A DNA stretch of 64,000 bases, from positions 1 through 64,000 of the forward strand of contig JAQUYL010000005.1 of NCBI GenBank assembly GCA_028691845.1. The letters run 5' to 3'. Below, piece after piece: positions 1 through 9,824 of this stretch (position 1 is its first letter; each line of letters opens with the position of its first letter). The stretch is from Opitutaceae bacterium (lineage in GTDB: Bacteria > Verrucomicrobiota > Verrucomicrobiia > Opitutales > Opitutaceae). The position numbers were made by a program, and so were the translations under genes. The notes beneath the pieces were generated by a model that had not been told where the DNA came from, ran no database searches, and saw nothing but the letters and a program-made list of their open reading frames with translations.

Positions 1-48
1 GAAGGCTGAGCCCCGGTTTTTACCACTCGCCTAAGTGCCTAAACAGAA

Positions 49-76
49 ACGCCTCCCGAGCAGTGGGAGGCGTTTT
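49..76. terminator. Hairpin, likely bidirectional terminator
   Basis: ACGCCTCCC (49-57) pairs perfectly with GGGAGGCGT (65-73) across a 7-nt loop and is followed on the plus strand by a short T run. On the minus strand it lies just after the 3' end of the tRNA gene, so it can end tRNA transcription, and it can also stop plus-strand transcription entering from the left. The call rests on structure only. Confidence 0.65.
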
Positions 77-80
77 AAAT

Positions 81-157
<77 letters not shown>

Positions 158-232
158 ATATACGGGAGGTAGAGTCAGCGTGACGCGTTTTTCACTGTCA
201 ACGCATTTTCTTCGCCTGGAGTGCGGTGTCTT

Positions 233-724
233 TTACGGCAGCCTGGCTTCGGAGACTTTTTTCGCCTGGACCACGCGATAATCGTCGAGCGCCTTCTCCA
301 CCTTCGCATCGCCCAGGGCAAGGATCGCGGCGGCGAGCAGCGCGGCGTTGATCGCGCCCGGCTTGCCGATGGCCAGCGTCCCCACGGGAATGCCACCGGG
401 CATCTGCACCATCGAAAGCAGTGAATCGAGCCCCTTGAGAGATGCCGACTCCATCGGCACCCCCAGCACCGGCAGCGGCGTGAGCGCCGCCGCCACCCCG
501 GCCAGATGGGCCGCGCCACCCGCGGCCGCAATGATCACCTTCAGCCCCCGCGCCTTGGCCCCGCTGCACCATTCATAGGCCAGTTGCGGCGTGCGGTGCG
601 CACTGACAACCCGTTTTTCGTAGGGGACACCGAGCTGATCAAGCGTCAGGGCCGCGTGCTGCATCGTCTCCCAATCAGACGTGCTGCCCATGATGATGCC
701 GACGAGTGGTGAGGCGGAAGGCAT
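233..724 (-). CDS. purE: N5-carboxyaminoimidazole ribonucleotide mutase (PurE)
   Basis: This 163-residue protein is a class I PurE, which converts N5-CAIR to CAIR in cytosolic de novo purine synthesis. The family motifs are in order: GSTSDW at 13-18, SAHRTP at 41-46 with the catalytic histidine, AAGGAAHL at about 67-74, and MPGGIPVGT from 108. The length matches the family (about 160). The start is ATG. No purK lies beside it here. purC, which acts later in the pathway, is 39 kb away at 39689-40600, so the purine genes are scattered. The tRNA lies downstream on the same strand. Confidence 0.96.
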   Translation of the reverse strand: MPSASPLVGIIMGSTSDWETMQHAALTLDQLGVPYEKRVVSAHRTPQLAYEWCSGAKARGLKVIIAAAGGAAHLAGVAAALTPLPVLGVPMESASLKGLDSLLSMVQMPGGIPVGTLAIGKPGAINAALLAAAILALGDAKVEKALDDYRVVQAKKVSEARLP

Positions 725-802
725 GAGGCCCGAGGTTTGATGGAAAAACCGCAGGCGCGAGCAAATTTTCTCCGCCCCGTGCCCAGGCCCCCTGCCCTCC
801 CG

Positions 803-2587
803 TCAGACCAGCGAAATGCTTCTCGGGACCTTCACGACCGTCGTGCCGGCAATCTTGTCGTGCCACGACTGCTTTTCATCGTCGAAGGCAACCCAGATAA
901 AACCGAGCCCAGCGACGATCAGCGAAAGGAAGCAGCCAAGCGCGCGAACAATCGCGGTGGACCAATCGACCGGGCGATCGTCGAGTCGCACAACCTTGAG
1001 CCGGCAGATGATGCCGCCGATGGTCGTTCCCTTGTGCTTCCACATCAGCACCGCATAGGTGGCAAGCAACAGCAGCACCGCCGGTCCGGCGTGCAGCGGA
1101 CCGGAAACGACGGCAATCAAGAGTCCGTCGATCGCCAGAGCCCCGGTCCGGATCCAGAAACCGGCGCGTGGCATGGCCGACGACAACGCGGTGGAGGGAG
1201 CGGTTGGAGTTGTCGTCAGGACCGGGGGGACCTCAATCGTTGCGCCGGCCTCGGATTCGACCAGAGGCGTGCCCGACAGGCTCGGTGCGCCCTGGCCAAA
1301 ACCTGCGACGCCGGTTGCCGCTGCCGGACCGGCCGCTTTGGGGGACGGAGTGAGGAGCGTCGCAACCACGCATCCGAACCCAAGGAAGGAGACAAACAGC
1401 GAAGCCACCAATCCCACAAACGGCACGAGATAAAGTGCCACCAGGATGAGTCCTCCCACCAGCACGGCCAGCGCGGGAGGCAACCGGTCCCGGGAGAGCA
1501 AGCGACCGACTAGGGCGTAGATCGCCGCCTTGCCAAAGAGAGCCAGGAGCAGGATGCCGACCGGCAGGACCAGCAACGCCACCGGAATGCCGATGACCGT
1601 GATGAGCAGCAGCACGAACAGCACGGGCAGGGCCAGCACGGACAGCAAGGCGGACATGACCGTCATAACCGGGCGTTGCACCAGCATGTCGCCGCACTTG
1701 CGGATGCCGCGGGGAAAAACCAGCGCCAGCAACGCGTAGAACGCGAGCATGCCCACGGTGATAATCCACAACCAGGCGAGATGCGCCCCGATGGCGAGAG
1801 GACGGCCCAATTTGAGGCCGTGCATCCACCACGCCGTCAGCGGTGCGCCCAGGCGGAAGTCCTGACCAATCTCCTTCTGCACCGTCCCTCCCTCGACGAT
1901 CGCCGTGAGATCGCGATGGATTTCGCCGCCGACGCATACCGCCTTGCCGGTCACGATGGCCTTGGGGCCGAGGGTGAGGTCGCCCATCACCGCAATCGCG
2001 TCACCCTGCACGGTTCCATTGATGGTATTACTTCCCATCACCGCCACGACGTTTTGCTCCGCCGTGCCGTTGATGATGACATTGCCCATGACGGCAACCG
2101 CATCGCCTGTGGTTTCCCCGTCGATGAAAGTGTCACCTATGATGCTGACAACGTCGCCTTCGATCGTCTCGCCCTCCTCCACCCGGTTGTCATTAAACAA
2201 AGCCACGCGATCGCTGCCGCCGTGGTCCACGACGACCAATTTCCCTCTAGTTGATCGCCTGGCAGGGCTATTCTCCCCTTCATTGGAACCTGCTTCCTCT
2301 TCCTCCGCGGCACCGGCGGAGTCAAGGCGGCGAAACTCGGGGGGCATGGCATCGTCCGGGGCGGAGGAATCCGCAGACCCGGACGCAGACTCCGCGGCTG
2401 GAACAGTTTCGGTCAAAGAGTTGTCGGCTGCCTCATCCAACGGTTGAACCGCCGGCAGCAAAGCCGGTGCCGGTGGCAGCGTATCGGACACAGGGGCGGT
2501 TTGGTCCTGGGCGGGGCCGGTCAGCACCAGCGCCAGGAAAAGCGCGGCGGCGCAGCCGGTATTGAAAGGTCGGAAAAATTTTTTCAT
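803..2587 (-). CDS. Membrane protein with solenoid-like repeats and C-terminal RDD domain
   Basis: The protein has 594 residues from the ATG at 2587. That start is followed by a signal-like sequence (MKKFFRPFN, then a hydrophobic run to about residue 25). A long acidic linker follows, then at about 115-240 a series of short repeats with the pattern VVAVMGxxxINGT, which look like the beta-solenoid of polymer-forming (bactofilin-like) proteins. After several membrane segments there is a C-terminal RDD domain (about 475-590) beginning GFWIRTGALAIDGLL and ending near WHDKIAGTTVV. It is the last gene of the ECF sigma operon, 11 bp after the preceding gene, so it may act in sigma-controlled envelope sensing. 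That role is inferred; the function is unknown. Confidence 0.8.
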   Translation of the reverse strand: MKKFFRPFNTGCAAALFLALVLTGPAQDQTAPVSDTLPPAPALLPAVQPLDEAADNSLTETVPAAESASGSADSSAPDDAMPPEFRRLDSAGAAEEEEAGSNEGENSPARRSTRGKLVVVDHGGSDRVALFNDNRVEEGETIEGDVVSIIGDTFIDGETTGDAVAVMGNVIINGTAEQNVVAVMGSNTINGTVQGDAIAVMGDLTLGPKAIVTGKAVCVGGEIHRDLTAIVEGGTVQKEIGQDFRLGAPLTAWWMHGLKLGRPLAIGAHLAWLWIITVGMLAFYALLALVFPRGIRKCGDMLVQRPVMTVMSALLSVLALPVLFVLLLITVIGIPVALLVLPVGILLLALFGKAAIYALVGRLLSRDRLPPALAVLVGGLILVALYLVPFVGLVASLFVSFLGFGCVVATLLTPSPKAAGPAAATGVAGFGQGAPSLSGTPLVESEAGATIEVPPVLTTTPTAPSTALSSAMPRAGFWIRTGALAIDGLLIAVVSGPLHAGPAVLLLLATYAVLMWKHKGTTIGGIICRLKVVRLDDRPVDWSTAIVRALGCFLSLIVAGLGFIWVAFDDEKQSWHDKIAGTTVVKVPRSISLV

Positions 2588-2598
2588 GGCAGGATGAT

Positions 2599-3138
2599 TT
2601 AAAGCGATGGACGTTGGGCGGTGAAGGTGCGGTAGGCCGCGGCACCGACCCCGATGAGAGTGGCGTAGCAGGCGACCAGAAAGGCCAGCGCGCCATGGAT
2701 CCAGAGCGGCGGAATGGCCCGCCAGACCAGGCCGGCCTTGTCCACTATGCCCGAAACGACGGCCTGAAGGGTGGCGAACCAGCCGAAGTGACTCACCGCC
2801 TCGTCCACTACGGTCGCACCGGCCGGACTGCGGCTGACGGCAAACCAGCCGAGCACGAGCACAGCCGCGGCCACGGCGGAAATCACCAGGAAGGCGACCC
2901 GCACCGGCGCCGGCCACCAGGCATAGGACTTGTGCCACCACGGAATGGCCGCGCGCCGCTCAATCTCCGCCAGCACCCGCGCTTCCAGCGTGCCCGGAGC
3001 GTGGCGTTCGGGCAGGGAGCGCAGGGTGCGGTGGATGAACTTCTCGAGCTCGTCTGGATTCATGCGGCGGTTCATGGTGAAATTTGAGTTTGAAGCTTGA
3101 ATGACTGGATTTGCCTCATCCGGCGGAGAATTTTTCAT
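2599..3138 (-). CDS. Membrane protein downstream of ECF sigma factor, candidate anti-sigma
   Basis: This protein of up to 179 residues has a polar N-terminus with a short helical region (MNPDELEKFI), a hydrophobic segment in the middle (about 80-100) and a second near the C-terminus (about 145-168). The ATG at 3138 overlaps the end of the sigma factor gene by 23 bp. Alternative ATGs are at 3075 and 3063, and the last gives the most natural anti-sigma-like start. Position and topology fit a membrane anti-sigma factor, but no zinc-binding HxxxCxxC motif is visible. The assignment is therefore from context only. Confidence 0.7.
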   Translation of the reverse strand: MKNSPPDEANPVIQASNSNFTMNRRMNPDELEKFIHRTLRSLPERHAPGTLEARVLAEIERRAAIPWWHKSYAWWPAPVRVAFLVISAVAAAVLVLGWFAVSRSPAGATVVDEAVSHFGWFATLQAVVSGIVDKAGLVWRAIPPLWIHGALAFLVACYATLIGVGAAAYRTFTAQRPSL

Positions 3139-3718
3139 GGCTGGTGCCGCTGTGCAGAAGGATTTTCGCCAGCGCTTCGCGGCCGCGGAGGATGTCGGTC
3201 TTCACCTTGCTGAGCGACACGCCAAGCTGGTTCGCGATGTCCTCGTAGGACATTTCCTCAAAATGATAGAGCACGAGCGGCACGCGCTGATGCTCGGGCA
3301 GCTTTTCCAGTTCGCGTTCCACCCAAGCCCGGCGCTCCGCCGAATCCAATTCGGCGAAGAAGGTGTCGGGAGCCGCAAACTCGACTTCCCGCGCGTCGCC
3401 CTCGTCGTCGTGCTCGGAATGCACCAGCTCCGAGAAAAAGCGCCAGCGCTTACGGTAGCGCTGCAGGTGGTTGATGCTCAGGTTGGTCGTGACAGTTTTC
3501 AACCAGCCGCCGGCCGTGGGGCTGGCGCACAAGTTATCCCAGTGCTGGTGCGCCTTGATGAAGACTTCCTGGGAAATATCCTCGGCTTGTGCGTCATTGC
3601 CGAGGAGGCGCACCGCAGTCGAGTAGACCATGTCCTGATAGTTGCGCATGAAAGTGGTGAAGTCGGTCGGAGCCGTCAGGCCCGGGGAAGTCGCTTGCAC
3701 TGGAGGATTCTCACTCAC
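3116..3718 (-). CDS. ECF-type RNA polymerase sigma factor
   Basis: This is a sigma-70 family protein of the extracytoplasmic-function class. Region 2 is visible around FTTFMRNYQDMVYSTAVRLL and DAQAEDISQEVFIKAH, and region 4 around LPEHQRVPLVLYHFEEMSY and IANQLGVSLSKVKTDILRG, a helix-turn-helix that would read the -35 element. I chose the GTG at 3718 because residues before it (ORF open to a TTG at 3811, with an ATG at 3790) look unlike the family; no clear ribosome site decides it. It is the first gene of an operon with the membrane protein at 2599-3138 and the RDD protein at 803-2587. Confidence 0.9.
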   Translation of the reverse strand: MSENPPVQATSPGLTAPTDFTTFMRNYQDMVYSTAVRLLGNDAQAEDISQEVFIKAHQHWDNLCASPTAGGWLKTVTTNLSINHLQRYRKRWRFFSELVHSEHDDEGDAREVEFAAPDTFFAELDSAERRAWVERELEKLPEHQRVPLVLYHFEEMSYEDIANQLGVSLSKVKTDILRGREALAKILLHSGTSHEKFSAG

Positions 3719-4003
3719 GATCAGAACACGGCACAGGGCCGCATGGTTGCAAAAACCTTCTGTCACGCCGCCAGGCCGCCGCCAAGCCATTAAGCTGCAG
3801 CCGGTCAGCAACCTGCACAGATCCCGAGCCCCTGGATCGGCCGTGTCTCAAGAATCTCCGCCCCATGTCATCGCCAAAGACATGCTCCCCGGCGGATCCC
3901 CATCCCTGCCACTGGAGGAGGTGAACCTGCCTCAACCCGGCACAATTATTCGCCGGCAGGCCATTTTCTGCAACTTGCCGCCGCCGCCGGGGTCTGTCTC
4001 CCT

Positions 4004-4480
4004 GTGTCCGTGCTGATTTGGAGCCTCACTTGCGCCCTGCTGCTCACCGGCCTCGTCGGCTGCGTGATGCCGCTGCTGCCGGGCACCACGCTCATCCTGC
4101 TCGGCGTGCTGCTGCATAAATGGCTGCTGCCGACCACGCTCTCGTGGATCGCAGTGGGTTGGATCGCTAGTTTCTGGCTGTTGTCAGTCATTGCCGACCT
4201 CCTCGGCACGCTCGTCGGAACCCGACTGCTGGGCGGAAGCAAATGGGGCATGGCCGGTGCGACCGGGGGTGCGCTCGCCGGGTTGTTCGTCTCCCTGCCG
4301 GCCCTCGTTATCGGCAGCATCACCGGCGCAGTGGCGGCGGAAAAATTGCTCGGCAAACGCACCAACGAGGAGGCTATGCGGGCCGGCGCGGGTGCACTCA
4401 TCGGCATGGTGTTGGGCACGGCGTCGCGGGTCGCCTGCGCCGTGGCGATGATCGGCTTGTTCGTCCTGGCGGTGTGGTGA
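4004..4480 (+). CDS. DUF456 family small membrane protein
   Basis: This 158-residue, almost wholly hydrophobic protein starts at GTG 4004. It has the glycine-rich paired-helix pattern of the DUF456 family: helices at about 5-25, 35-70, 82-112 and 125-158, with GMAGATGGALAGLFVSLPAL in the middle and a repeat-like GAGALIGMVLGTASR near the end. Members sit in the cytoplasmic membrane and have no known function. It stands alone between the divergent sigma operon and the convergent pckG, so context gives no clue to its role. Confidence 0.85.
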   Translation: MSVLIWSLTCALLLTGLVGCVMPLLPGTTLILLGVLLHKWLLPTTLSWIAVGWIASFWLLSVIADLLGTLVGTRLLGGSKWGMAGATGGALAGLFVSLPALVIGSITGAVAAEKLLGKRTNEEAMRAGAGALIGMVLGTASRVACAVAMIGLFVLAVW

Positions 4481-4584
4481 CAGCCGCGCCCCGGTCTCCG
4501 CCGGCGCGGCGGGAGCGCAAGCCGCGCGCTATGGGCCGCAAACAAAACGGCGCACGATGACGGGCATCGCGCGCCGGGATGCAG

Positions 4585-6402
4585 CTACATGCGGCTGATC
4601 ACCTGCTGGCGCTCGTTGATGAGCTGCCTGGGCAGGCGGTCGCGCAGATTGAAGAACAGCGTCTCCTGGTCGATGAGTTCCTTCGCCCAAGCGTCGTTAT
4701 CCAGGGCCATGACCTGCTCAAATTCCTCCGGGGAGAATTCGAGCCCGGTCCATTCGAAATCCTGATACCGGGGCACCCAGCCGATGGGCGATTCCACCGC
4801 GGCGGCGCGGCCGTTGACGCGGTCGGTGATCCACTTGAGCACGCGCATGTTTTCGCCAAAGCCGGGCCAGAGAAACTTGCCCTCGGCACTCTTGCGGAAC
4901 CAGTTGACGTGGAAAATCGCGGGCAGGAACTTGACGCTCTTCTGCATGCTCAGCCAGTGGGCGAAGTAATCGGCCATGTTGTAACCGGCAAAAGGCAGCA
5001 TCGCCATGGGGTCGCGGCGGACCTTGCCGACGGTACCTGCAGCGGCGGCCGTCATTTCGGAGCCCATGGTGGCCCCGACGTACACGCCGTGGGTCCAGTT
5101 GAATGACTGGAACACCAGCGGCATGGTGGTGGCGCGGCGTCCGCCAAAGATGAACGCGCTGATCGGCACGCCCTGGGGATTCTCCCAGTCCGGGTCGATC
5201 GTCGGACACTGGGAGGCCGGGGCGGTGAAACGGGAATTCGGATGCGCAGCCTTGATGCCTTTCTCCTTGCCGATGGCGGGGGTCCACTTGTTGCCCTGCC
5301 AGTCGATCAATTCGGCAGGTGGAGCGTCCGTCATGCCTTCCCACCACACCCCGCCGTCAAGAGTGCGGGCGACGTTGGTGAAGATGCTGTTCCGGGCGAG
5401 CGACTTCATCGCGTTCGGATTGGTCTTGTCCGAGGTGCCGGGCGCGACGCCGAAGAAGCCGGCCTCCGGGTTGATGGCGTGGAGGCGGCCATCCTTGCCG
5501 GGTTTGATCCACGCGATGTCGTCGCCAACGGTCCACACCTTCCAGCCCTTGAACGTGGCGGGCGGAATGAGCATGGCAAAATTGGTTTTGCCGCAGGCGC
5601 TGGGGAAGGCGGCGGCGACATAGGTCTTCTCCCCCTTCGGATTCTCGACCCCGAGGATGAGCATGTGCTCGGCCATCCATCCCTCGTTGCGCGCCATGGT
5701 GGACGCGATGCGCAGAGCGTAGCACTTCTTGCCCAGGAGCGCGTTGCCACCGTAGCCGGACCCAAAGGACCAGATCTCGAGCGTCTCGGGAAAATGGACG
5801 ATATACTTCTCCTTGTTGCAGGGCCAGATGACGTCCTTCTGGCCGGCTGCTAGCGGCGCGCCGACGCTGTGCATGCAGGGCACCCAGCGGAGGCCCTTGT
5901 CGATTTCCTTGAAGACCGCCTGGCCGATGCGGGCCATGATGCGCATGTTGACGACGACGTAGGCGGAGTCGGTGATTTCGACGCCGATCTGGCTGATGGG
6001 AGATCCGATCGGGCCCATGCTGTATGGCAGCACATACATCGTGCGTCCGCGCATTGAGCCGTCGAAGAGCTTCGTCAGTTTGGCCTTCATCTCCACCGGA
6101 TCCGCCCAGTTGTTGGTCGGACCGGCGTCCTCCTTCGTCTTGCTGCATATGAAGGTCCGTTCCTCCACACGGGCGACATCGCTGGCGTCCGACCGGGCGT
6201 AGAAGCAGCCCGGCCAAAGCTTCTCGTTCAGTTTAATGAAGGTGCCACCCGCCACGAGCTGGGCACACAGGGCGTCATACTCCTGCTGGGAGCCATCAAC
6301 CCAGTGAATCTGGTCGGGCTTGCACAAGGCCGCCATTTCCTTGACCCAGTTGAGAAGCTGGACGTTTTGACACGGTGGTTCGGATGGAGGGGTGGTCTTC
6401 AT
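4585..6402 (-). CDS. pckG: Phosphoenolpyruvate carboxykinase (GTP)
   Basis: The protein has 605 residues from the ATG at 6402; the reading frame stays open upstream but that extension is not family-like. It is the GTP-dependent PEPCK that converts oxaloacetate to PEP and CO2, the gate to gluconeogenesis. The nucleotide-binding loop [12 protein letters not shown] is at about 266-277. The segment [15 protein letters not shown] and the metal/substrate region DDIAWIKPG are also present. Length and motifs match the GTP family, not the ATP family. No conserved operon partner is adjacent, and the regulatory region upstream is short. Confidence 0.96.
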   Translation of the reverse strand: MKTTPPSEPPCQNVQLLNWVKEMAALCKPDQIHWVDGSQQEYDALCAQLVAGGTFIKLNEKLWPGCFYARSDASDVARVEERTFICSKTKEDAGPTNNWADPVEMKAKLTKLFDGSMRGRTMYVLPYSMGPIGSPISQIGVEITDSAYVVVNMRIMARIGQAVFKEIDKGLRWVPCMHSVGAPLAAGQKDVIWPCNKEKYIVHFPETLEIWSFGSGYGGNALLGKKCYALRIASTMARNEGWMAEHMLILGVENPKGEKTYVAAAFPSACGKTNFAMLIPPATFKGWKVWTVGDDIAWIKPGKDGRLHAINPEAGFFGVAPGTSDKTNPNAMKSLARNSIFTNVARTLDGGVWWEGMTDAPPAELIDWQGNKWTPAIGKEKGIKAAHPNSRFTAPASQCPTIDPDWENPQGVPISAFIFGGRRATTMPLVFQSFNWTHGVYVGATMGSEMTAAAAGTVGKVRRDPMAMLPFAGYNMADYFAHWLSMQKSVKFLPAIFHVNWFRKSAEGKFLWPGFGENMRVLKWITDRVNGRAAAVESPIGWVPRYQDFEWTGLEFSPEEFEQVMALDNDAWAKELIDQETLFFNLRDRLPRQLINERQQVISRM

Positions 6403-6560
6403 AATAATGGTCAGACAAACTAGGAACTTCGCCCAGGGCAAGTAAACGGGAAAACGTTTCAAGGCCATGGCAATTTGGCTGATTTCCCTTTGGGAAATTT
6501 GTCCGCGCCCGGAACAGCCGACCGCTCGACTTTGGGATATTTCGCCGCATAGTGAGACTC

Positions 6561-6719
6561 ATGCTGAAGCTCTTTCCACTCGGCGGCGCGATGCTTGGCG
6601 GTTACGTCGGCTGGTTTCTCGGCGATCGCTTCGGCTTTGGAGTGGCCTTTGTGCTGAGCAGCATCGGCAGCCTGGTGGGGGTTTACCTGGGCTGGAAACT
6701 CGCGCTGCGCCTGAAGTGA
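6561..6719 (+). CDS. Small membrane protein, 52 residues
   Basis: ATG 6561 to TGA 6717-6719 encodes 52 residues beginning MLKLFPLGGAMLGGYVGWFL and ending KLALRLK. Two hydrophobic, glycine-spaced helices (GGAMLGGYVG and LSSIGSLVGVYLG) flank a short GDRFG turn, a hairpin typical of small glycine-zipper membrane proteins. Codon use is GC-rich at third positions, which supports real coding. It lies alone between pckG and the convergent CDF exporter. Function unknown. Confidence 0.6.
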   Translation: MLKLFPLGGAMLGGYVGWFLGDRFGFGVAFVLSSIGSLVGVYLGWKLALRLK

Positions 6720-6760
6720 ATGCGCCGGGGCCGGGCCGAATGCGGTCCTGGCCGGTCGCC

Positions 6761-7663
6761 TTATTGGGGAGTCGGTTCGACGTGCACCGCCACGTCGGTG
6801 ATGGCCAGCGCGGACCCCACCAAGGCATCCTTGACTGCGTGGGCGATTTCGTGGCCGCGGTGCACGCTCAGACTGCCATCAACCTCCACATGAATGTCCA
6901 CCAGCAGGCTCAGACCGCTTCTGCGGACGTGGCATTTCTCGATGCCATTCACCCCGTCCACAGCGATGGCGATGCGGCGCACCTCGTCCTCCACTTCGCA
7001 CGAGACCACCGTGTCCATGATCTCTTGCAACGCGTTCCGGGCGATCAGCACGCCGTTGAAGATGATGATGGCACAAGCCGCCAGGGCCGCCCAGTCGTCC
7101 GCCGCCTCGTACCCGGTTCCGGCCATCACGGCAATCGCGATGCCGATGAATGCGGCCGCCGAGGTAATGGCGTCGCTGCGGTGGTGCCAGGCCTCGGCCG
7201 TAAGTCCGGTCGCGGCGTAGCTCTCATTCAGCTTCAGCATGCGCCGCGAGAAGTACTCCTTGGTCCCCACGACAAGCGCCAGAAGCGGCAGGGTGGCCCA
7301 GTGCGGCGCATGATGCGGATGCAGGATCTCATGAATGCTTTGCCAGGCAATGGTCCCTGCGGCCGTGAAAATCACCCCCGCGATCACGAGTCCGGCCACC
7401 GCCGAGGCCTTGCCGTGGCCATAAGGATGGTTCGCATCGGGCGGCCGGGCCGCGATCCGGAAACCGACCCACACCAGCGCAGAGGAAAGGACGTCCAGTA
7501 GCGACTCGGTCGCGTCGGCAATCAGGGCGTAGGAATTTCCCCAGATCCCTCCGGCCATCTTCACAATGCCCAGCACCATGTTGAGTAGAATGCCGGCGGC
7601 GATGTAACGCGCGCTATGATAAGCGCGCTGGGTAGCCTGGACATGGGTTGCCGAAATTGGCAT
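6761..7663 (-). CDS. CDF family divalent cation exporter
   Basis: This 300-residue cation diffusion facilitator should export divalent metals across the inner membrane in exchange for protons. Six membrane helices are predicted over about 20-210, with a cytoplasmic beta-alpha domain after about 215. Metal-site residues are visible in helix 2 (DATESLLD at 50-57) and helix 5 (HHRSDA, the family HxxxD). The loop NHPYGHGK is also a family mark. The C-terminal domain keeps histidines in HVRRSGLSLLVDIHVEVD. The metal (Zn, Fe or other) cannot be decided from the sequence. It is a single gene, divergent from the ACT-domain gene. Confidence 0.92.
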   Translation of the reverse strand: MPISATHVQATQRAYHSARYIAAGILLNMVLGIVKMAGGIWGNSYALIADATESLLDVLSSALVWVGFRIAARPPDANHPYGHGKASAVAGLVIAGVIFTAAGTIAWQSIHEILHPHHAPHWATLPLLALVVGTKEYFSRRMLKLNESYAATGLTAEAWHHRSDAITSAAAFIGIAIAVMAGTGYEAADDWAALAACAIIIFNGVLIARNALQEIMDTVVSCEVEDEVRRIAIAVDGVNGIEKCHVRRSGLSLLVDIHVEVDGSLSVHRGHEIAHAVKDALVGSALAITDVAVHVEPTPQ

Positions 7664-7762
7664 TTGAATACGCTGACGCCGAGCCCGGGGCGTTCAAGTC
7701 CGTAAAACCGCACCCGGCATTGACCGCACGACCGTCAGGCCTTAGGAATTGGAACAACATCC

Positions 7763-8221
7763 ATGGACGCCGAGACCAGCACATCAATCGCCAGTGATCC
7801 CGTGAAACAATTCTCCGTCTTCGCGGAAAGCCGCGTCGGTCGCCTTTATGATCTCACAGCCTTGCTGGCCGCGCACAACATCCATGTCGTGGCCCTCTCC
7901 ACCCTCGACGCGACTGACTGCGCCATCGTGCGCCTAATCGTCGACGATCCCGACCAGACGCGCGAACTGATGGTGAATAATGATTTTTATTTCACGGAGA
8001 GCGACATCCTTGCGGTGGAGCTGGCCAGCGAAGCGCAGCTCAAGGTCATTTTGGCCGCCCTGCTCGAAGCCGAGATCAACATCCACTACGTCTACTCGTT
8101 CCTTTTGCGGCCCCACGGCCTTTCGGCACTGGCCCTGTGCATCGAAGACGCCGATGTGGCGGCCTCGGCCCTCAGTAAGCGGGGGCTCAAGGTGCTCACC
8201 CAGCGGGATGTTTCGCGATAG
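7763..8221 (+). CDS. Tandem ACT-domain protein
   Basis: The 152 residues consist of two ACT-like modules: about 15-75 (KQFSVFAESRVGRLYDLTAL) and about 85-150 (LKVILAALLEAEINIHYVYS). ACT domains bind amino acids and act as small regulatory modules. The protein resembles stand-alone double-ACT proteins often annotated as acetolactate synthase regulatory or hypothetical. No enzyme gene is adjacent, so partner and ligand are unknown. The gene ends 17 bp before the convergent MATE gene, with a shared palindromic terminator between them. Confidence 0.85.
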   Translation: MDAETSTSIASDPVKQFSVFAESRVGRLYDLTALLAAHNIHVVALSTLDATDCAIVRLIVDDPDQTRELMVNNDFYFTESDILAVELASEAQLKVILAALLEAEINIHYVYSFLLRPHGLSALALCIEDADVAASALSKRGLKVLTQRDVSR

Positions 8222-8226
8222 GGAGT

Positions 8227-8263
8227 CCGGAATCCTGTCAACTAATAGTTGACATGATTCCGG
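8227..8263. terminator. 37-nt palindromic hairpin between convergent genes
   Basis: CCGGAATC (8227-8234) pairs with GATTCCGG (8256-8263), and TGTCAACTA (8236-8244) with TAGTTGACA (8246-8254). This leaves one mismatch and a 1-nt centre. The right part includes the stop codon of the MATE gene, and the left part begins 6 bp after the ACT gene stop. It is well placed as a bidirectional terminator. The core TGTCA-N9-TGACA recurs at 30413-30480. Confidence 0.6.
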
Positions 8264-9584
8264 GGCGGGTCTGCCTCGCGAAACGCAGGCCCAGCAGCGC
8301 CGCCGCGCAGGCGAGCCCCGCCGCCAGACCGCCCCAGATGCCGAGCGGGCCCCACCCGAGCGGGAAGGCCAGGGCGTAACCTCCGGGCAGCGACACCAGC
8401 CAGTACGCCACAAAGGTGAGAACCGTCGGCACACGCACATCGGACAGTCCGCGCAGGGCCGCGGCCCCGATCACCTGCCCGCCATCGAAAATCTGAAAAA
8501 TCCCAGCCACGAACAGCAATTGCGCCGCCAGGGCCGCCACTTCGGTCTCCGGGGTGAAACCCGCCGCGATCCACCGGCCGGCCAGCATGAAGACCCCAGC
8601 GAACAGGCCCATGATGCACATCCCCATGCCCAGTCCGCCGAAGCCAATCGGTCGCAGGACTTCGTGCCGGCCTTCGCCCACCGCCCGGCTGACGCGCATG
8701 CTCACCGCCGTCGCCAGGCCCAGCGGAAACATGAACGTGAAGGACACGCAGCTCAGTGCGATCTGGTGGGCAGCGAGCGAGACTGTGCCCATCCAGCCCA
8801 TCATCAACGCAGCGGCCAAGAACGTCCCCGTTTCAAACAGCAGCTGGACCGAAGCAGGCACGCCAATGCCCAGCATTTCCCGCAGCCGACGGCGCGACAG
8901 GGATGCGATCCATTTCTCCGGCCAGTCCTCCCTCATTTCCGCCCGGGCGTGCAGCCAACACCACAGGCCGGCGGCCGCAGCACTCCGCGCGACCAGCGTG
9001 GCGAGGCCGGCTCCAGTCAGCCCCAGCGCCGGCGCCCCGAGGTGCCCGTAGATCAGCACCCAGTTCAAAAAGGCATTCAGTACCACAGCGCCGAGTAGGA
9101 TCGCCATCGGCGCCCATGCCCGTCCGAGGGCTTCACTGAACTGCTTGAGCGCCTGGAACAAATACACCGGCAGGAGCGATGCTCCGATGAGCAGGAAGAA
9201 TGGATTCACTGCCGCCACCACTTCCGGCGGCTGACCAAAGCGGTGCATTTGAGTCGAGAGCACCGCCACCGCCGCCAGTTCGGTCAGCCCTATGCCCAGC
9301 GCCAGGACAAGGCCATGCCTCAGGTATTGGGCACATTCTTGCGGCTGCCGGGCTCCGTGCGCCCGCGCCACCAGCACCGACACCGGAAGCAGCAATCCCA
9401 GCCCGACGATGAACACCACTCCAAAAAGACTGTTGGCAAAGGCTGACGCGGCAAGGGGCACACGGCCGACGCGGCCGATCATCACGCTGTCAGTGACCCC
9501 CATCAGCATCTGGCTTACCTGTCCGGCGATGATCGGCAGGGCCAAACGCAGCGTGGCAGGGGCTTCACGGATGAATGCGGGCAT
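8238..9584 (-). CDS. MATE family multidrug/sodium exporter
   Basis: The protein has 448 residues from ATG 9584, chosen because the family begins just before the first helix (APATLRLALPIIAGQVSQML); the open frame upstream to 9695 is not family-like. About twelve membrane helices lie in two related halves. The conserved N-terminal segment DSVMIGRVG and the second-half region GIGVPASVQLLFETG fit NorM-like MATE exporters, which expel cationic drugs with Na+ or H+ influx. The substrate is not predictable. The last codons are embedded in the palindrome at 8227-8263. Confidence 0.92.
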   Translation of the reverse strand: MPAFIREAPATLRLALPIIAGQVSQMLMGVTDSVMIGRVGRVPLAASAFANSLFGVVFIVGLGLLLPVSVLVARAHGARQPQECAQYLRHGLVLALGIGLTELAAVAVLSTQMHRFGQPPEVVAAVNPFFLLIGASLLPVYLFQALKQFSEALGRAWAPMAILLGAVVLNAFLNWVLIYGHLGAPALGLTGAGLATLVARSAAAAGLWCWLHARAEMREDWPEKWIASLSRRRLREMLGIGVPASVQLLFETGTFLAAALMMGWMGTVSLAAHQIALSCVSFTFMFPLGLATAVSMRVSRAVGEGRHEVLRPIGFGGLGMGMCIMGLFAGVFMLAGRWIAAGFTPETEVAALAAQLLFVAGIFQIFDGGQVIGAAALRGLSDVRVPTVLTFVAYWLVSLPGGYALAFPLGWGPLGIWGGLAAGLACAAALLGLRFARQTRPGIMSTIS

Positions 9585-9824
9585 GATGGTGGTGCAGCAT
9601 GGCGCAACCAGCCCGGCCAGCGCACCCATTTTCTGTCGCAATGGGACCGGTCTCCACCAGGCACAGAGCAACCCATCCCCCTGGCGCGGACTCATGCCTT
9701 TGTCCCGTCCCTCCCTCTTATGGCGCGCCGGAATTGCCGATGTTCCCTTCGGCTGGCGACCCGCGTTGCCCCCCCTGCTAACCAGTAGGGCGCCCGCCGC
9801 CTGGCGGCATGATCCAGCCCGCTC

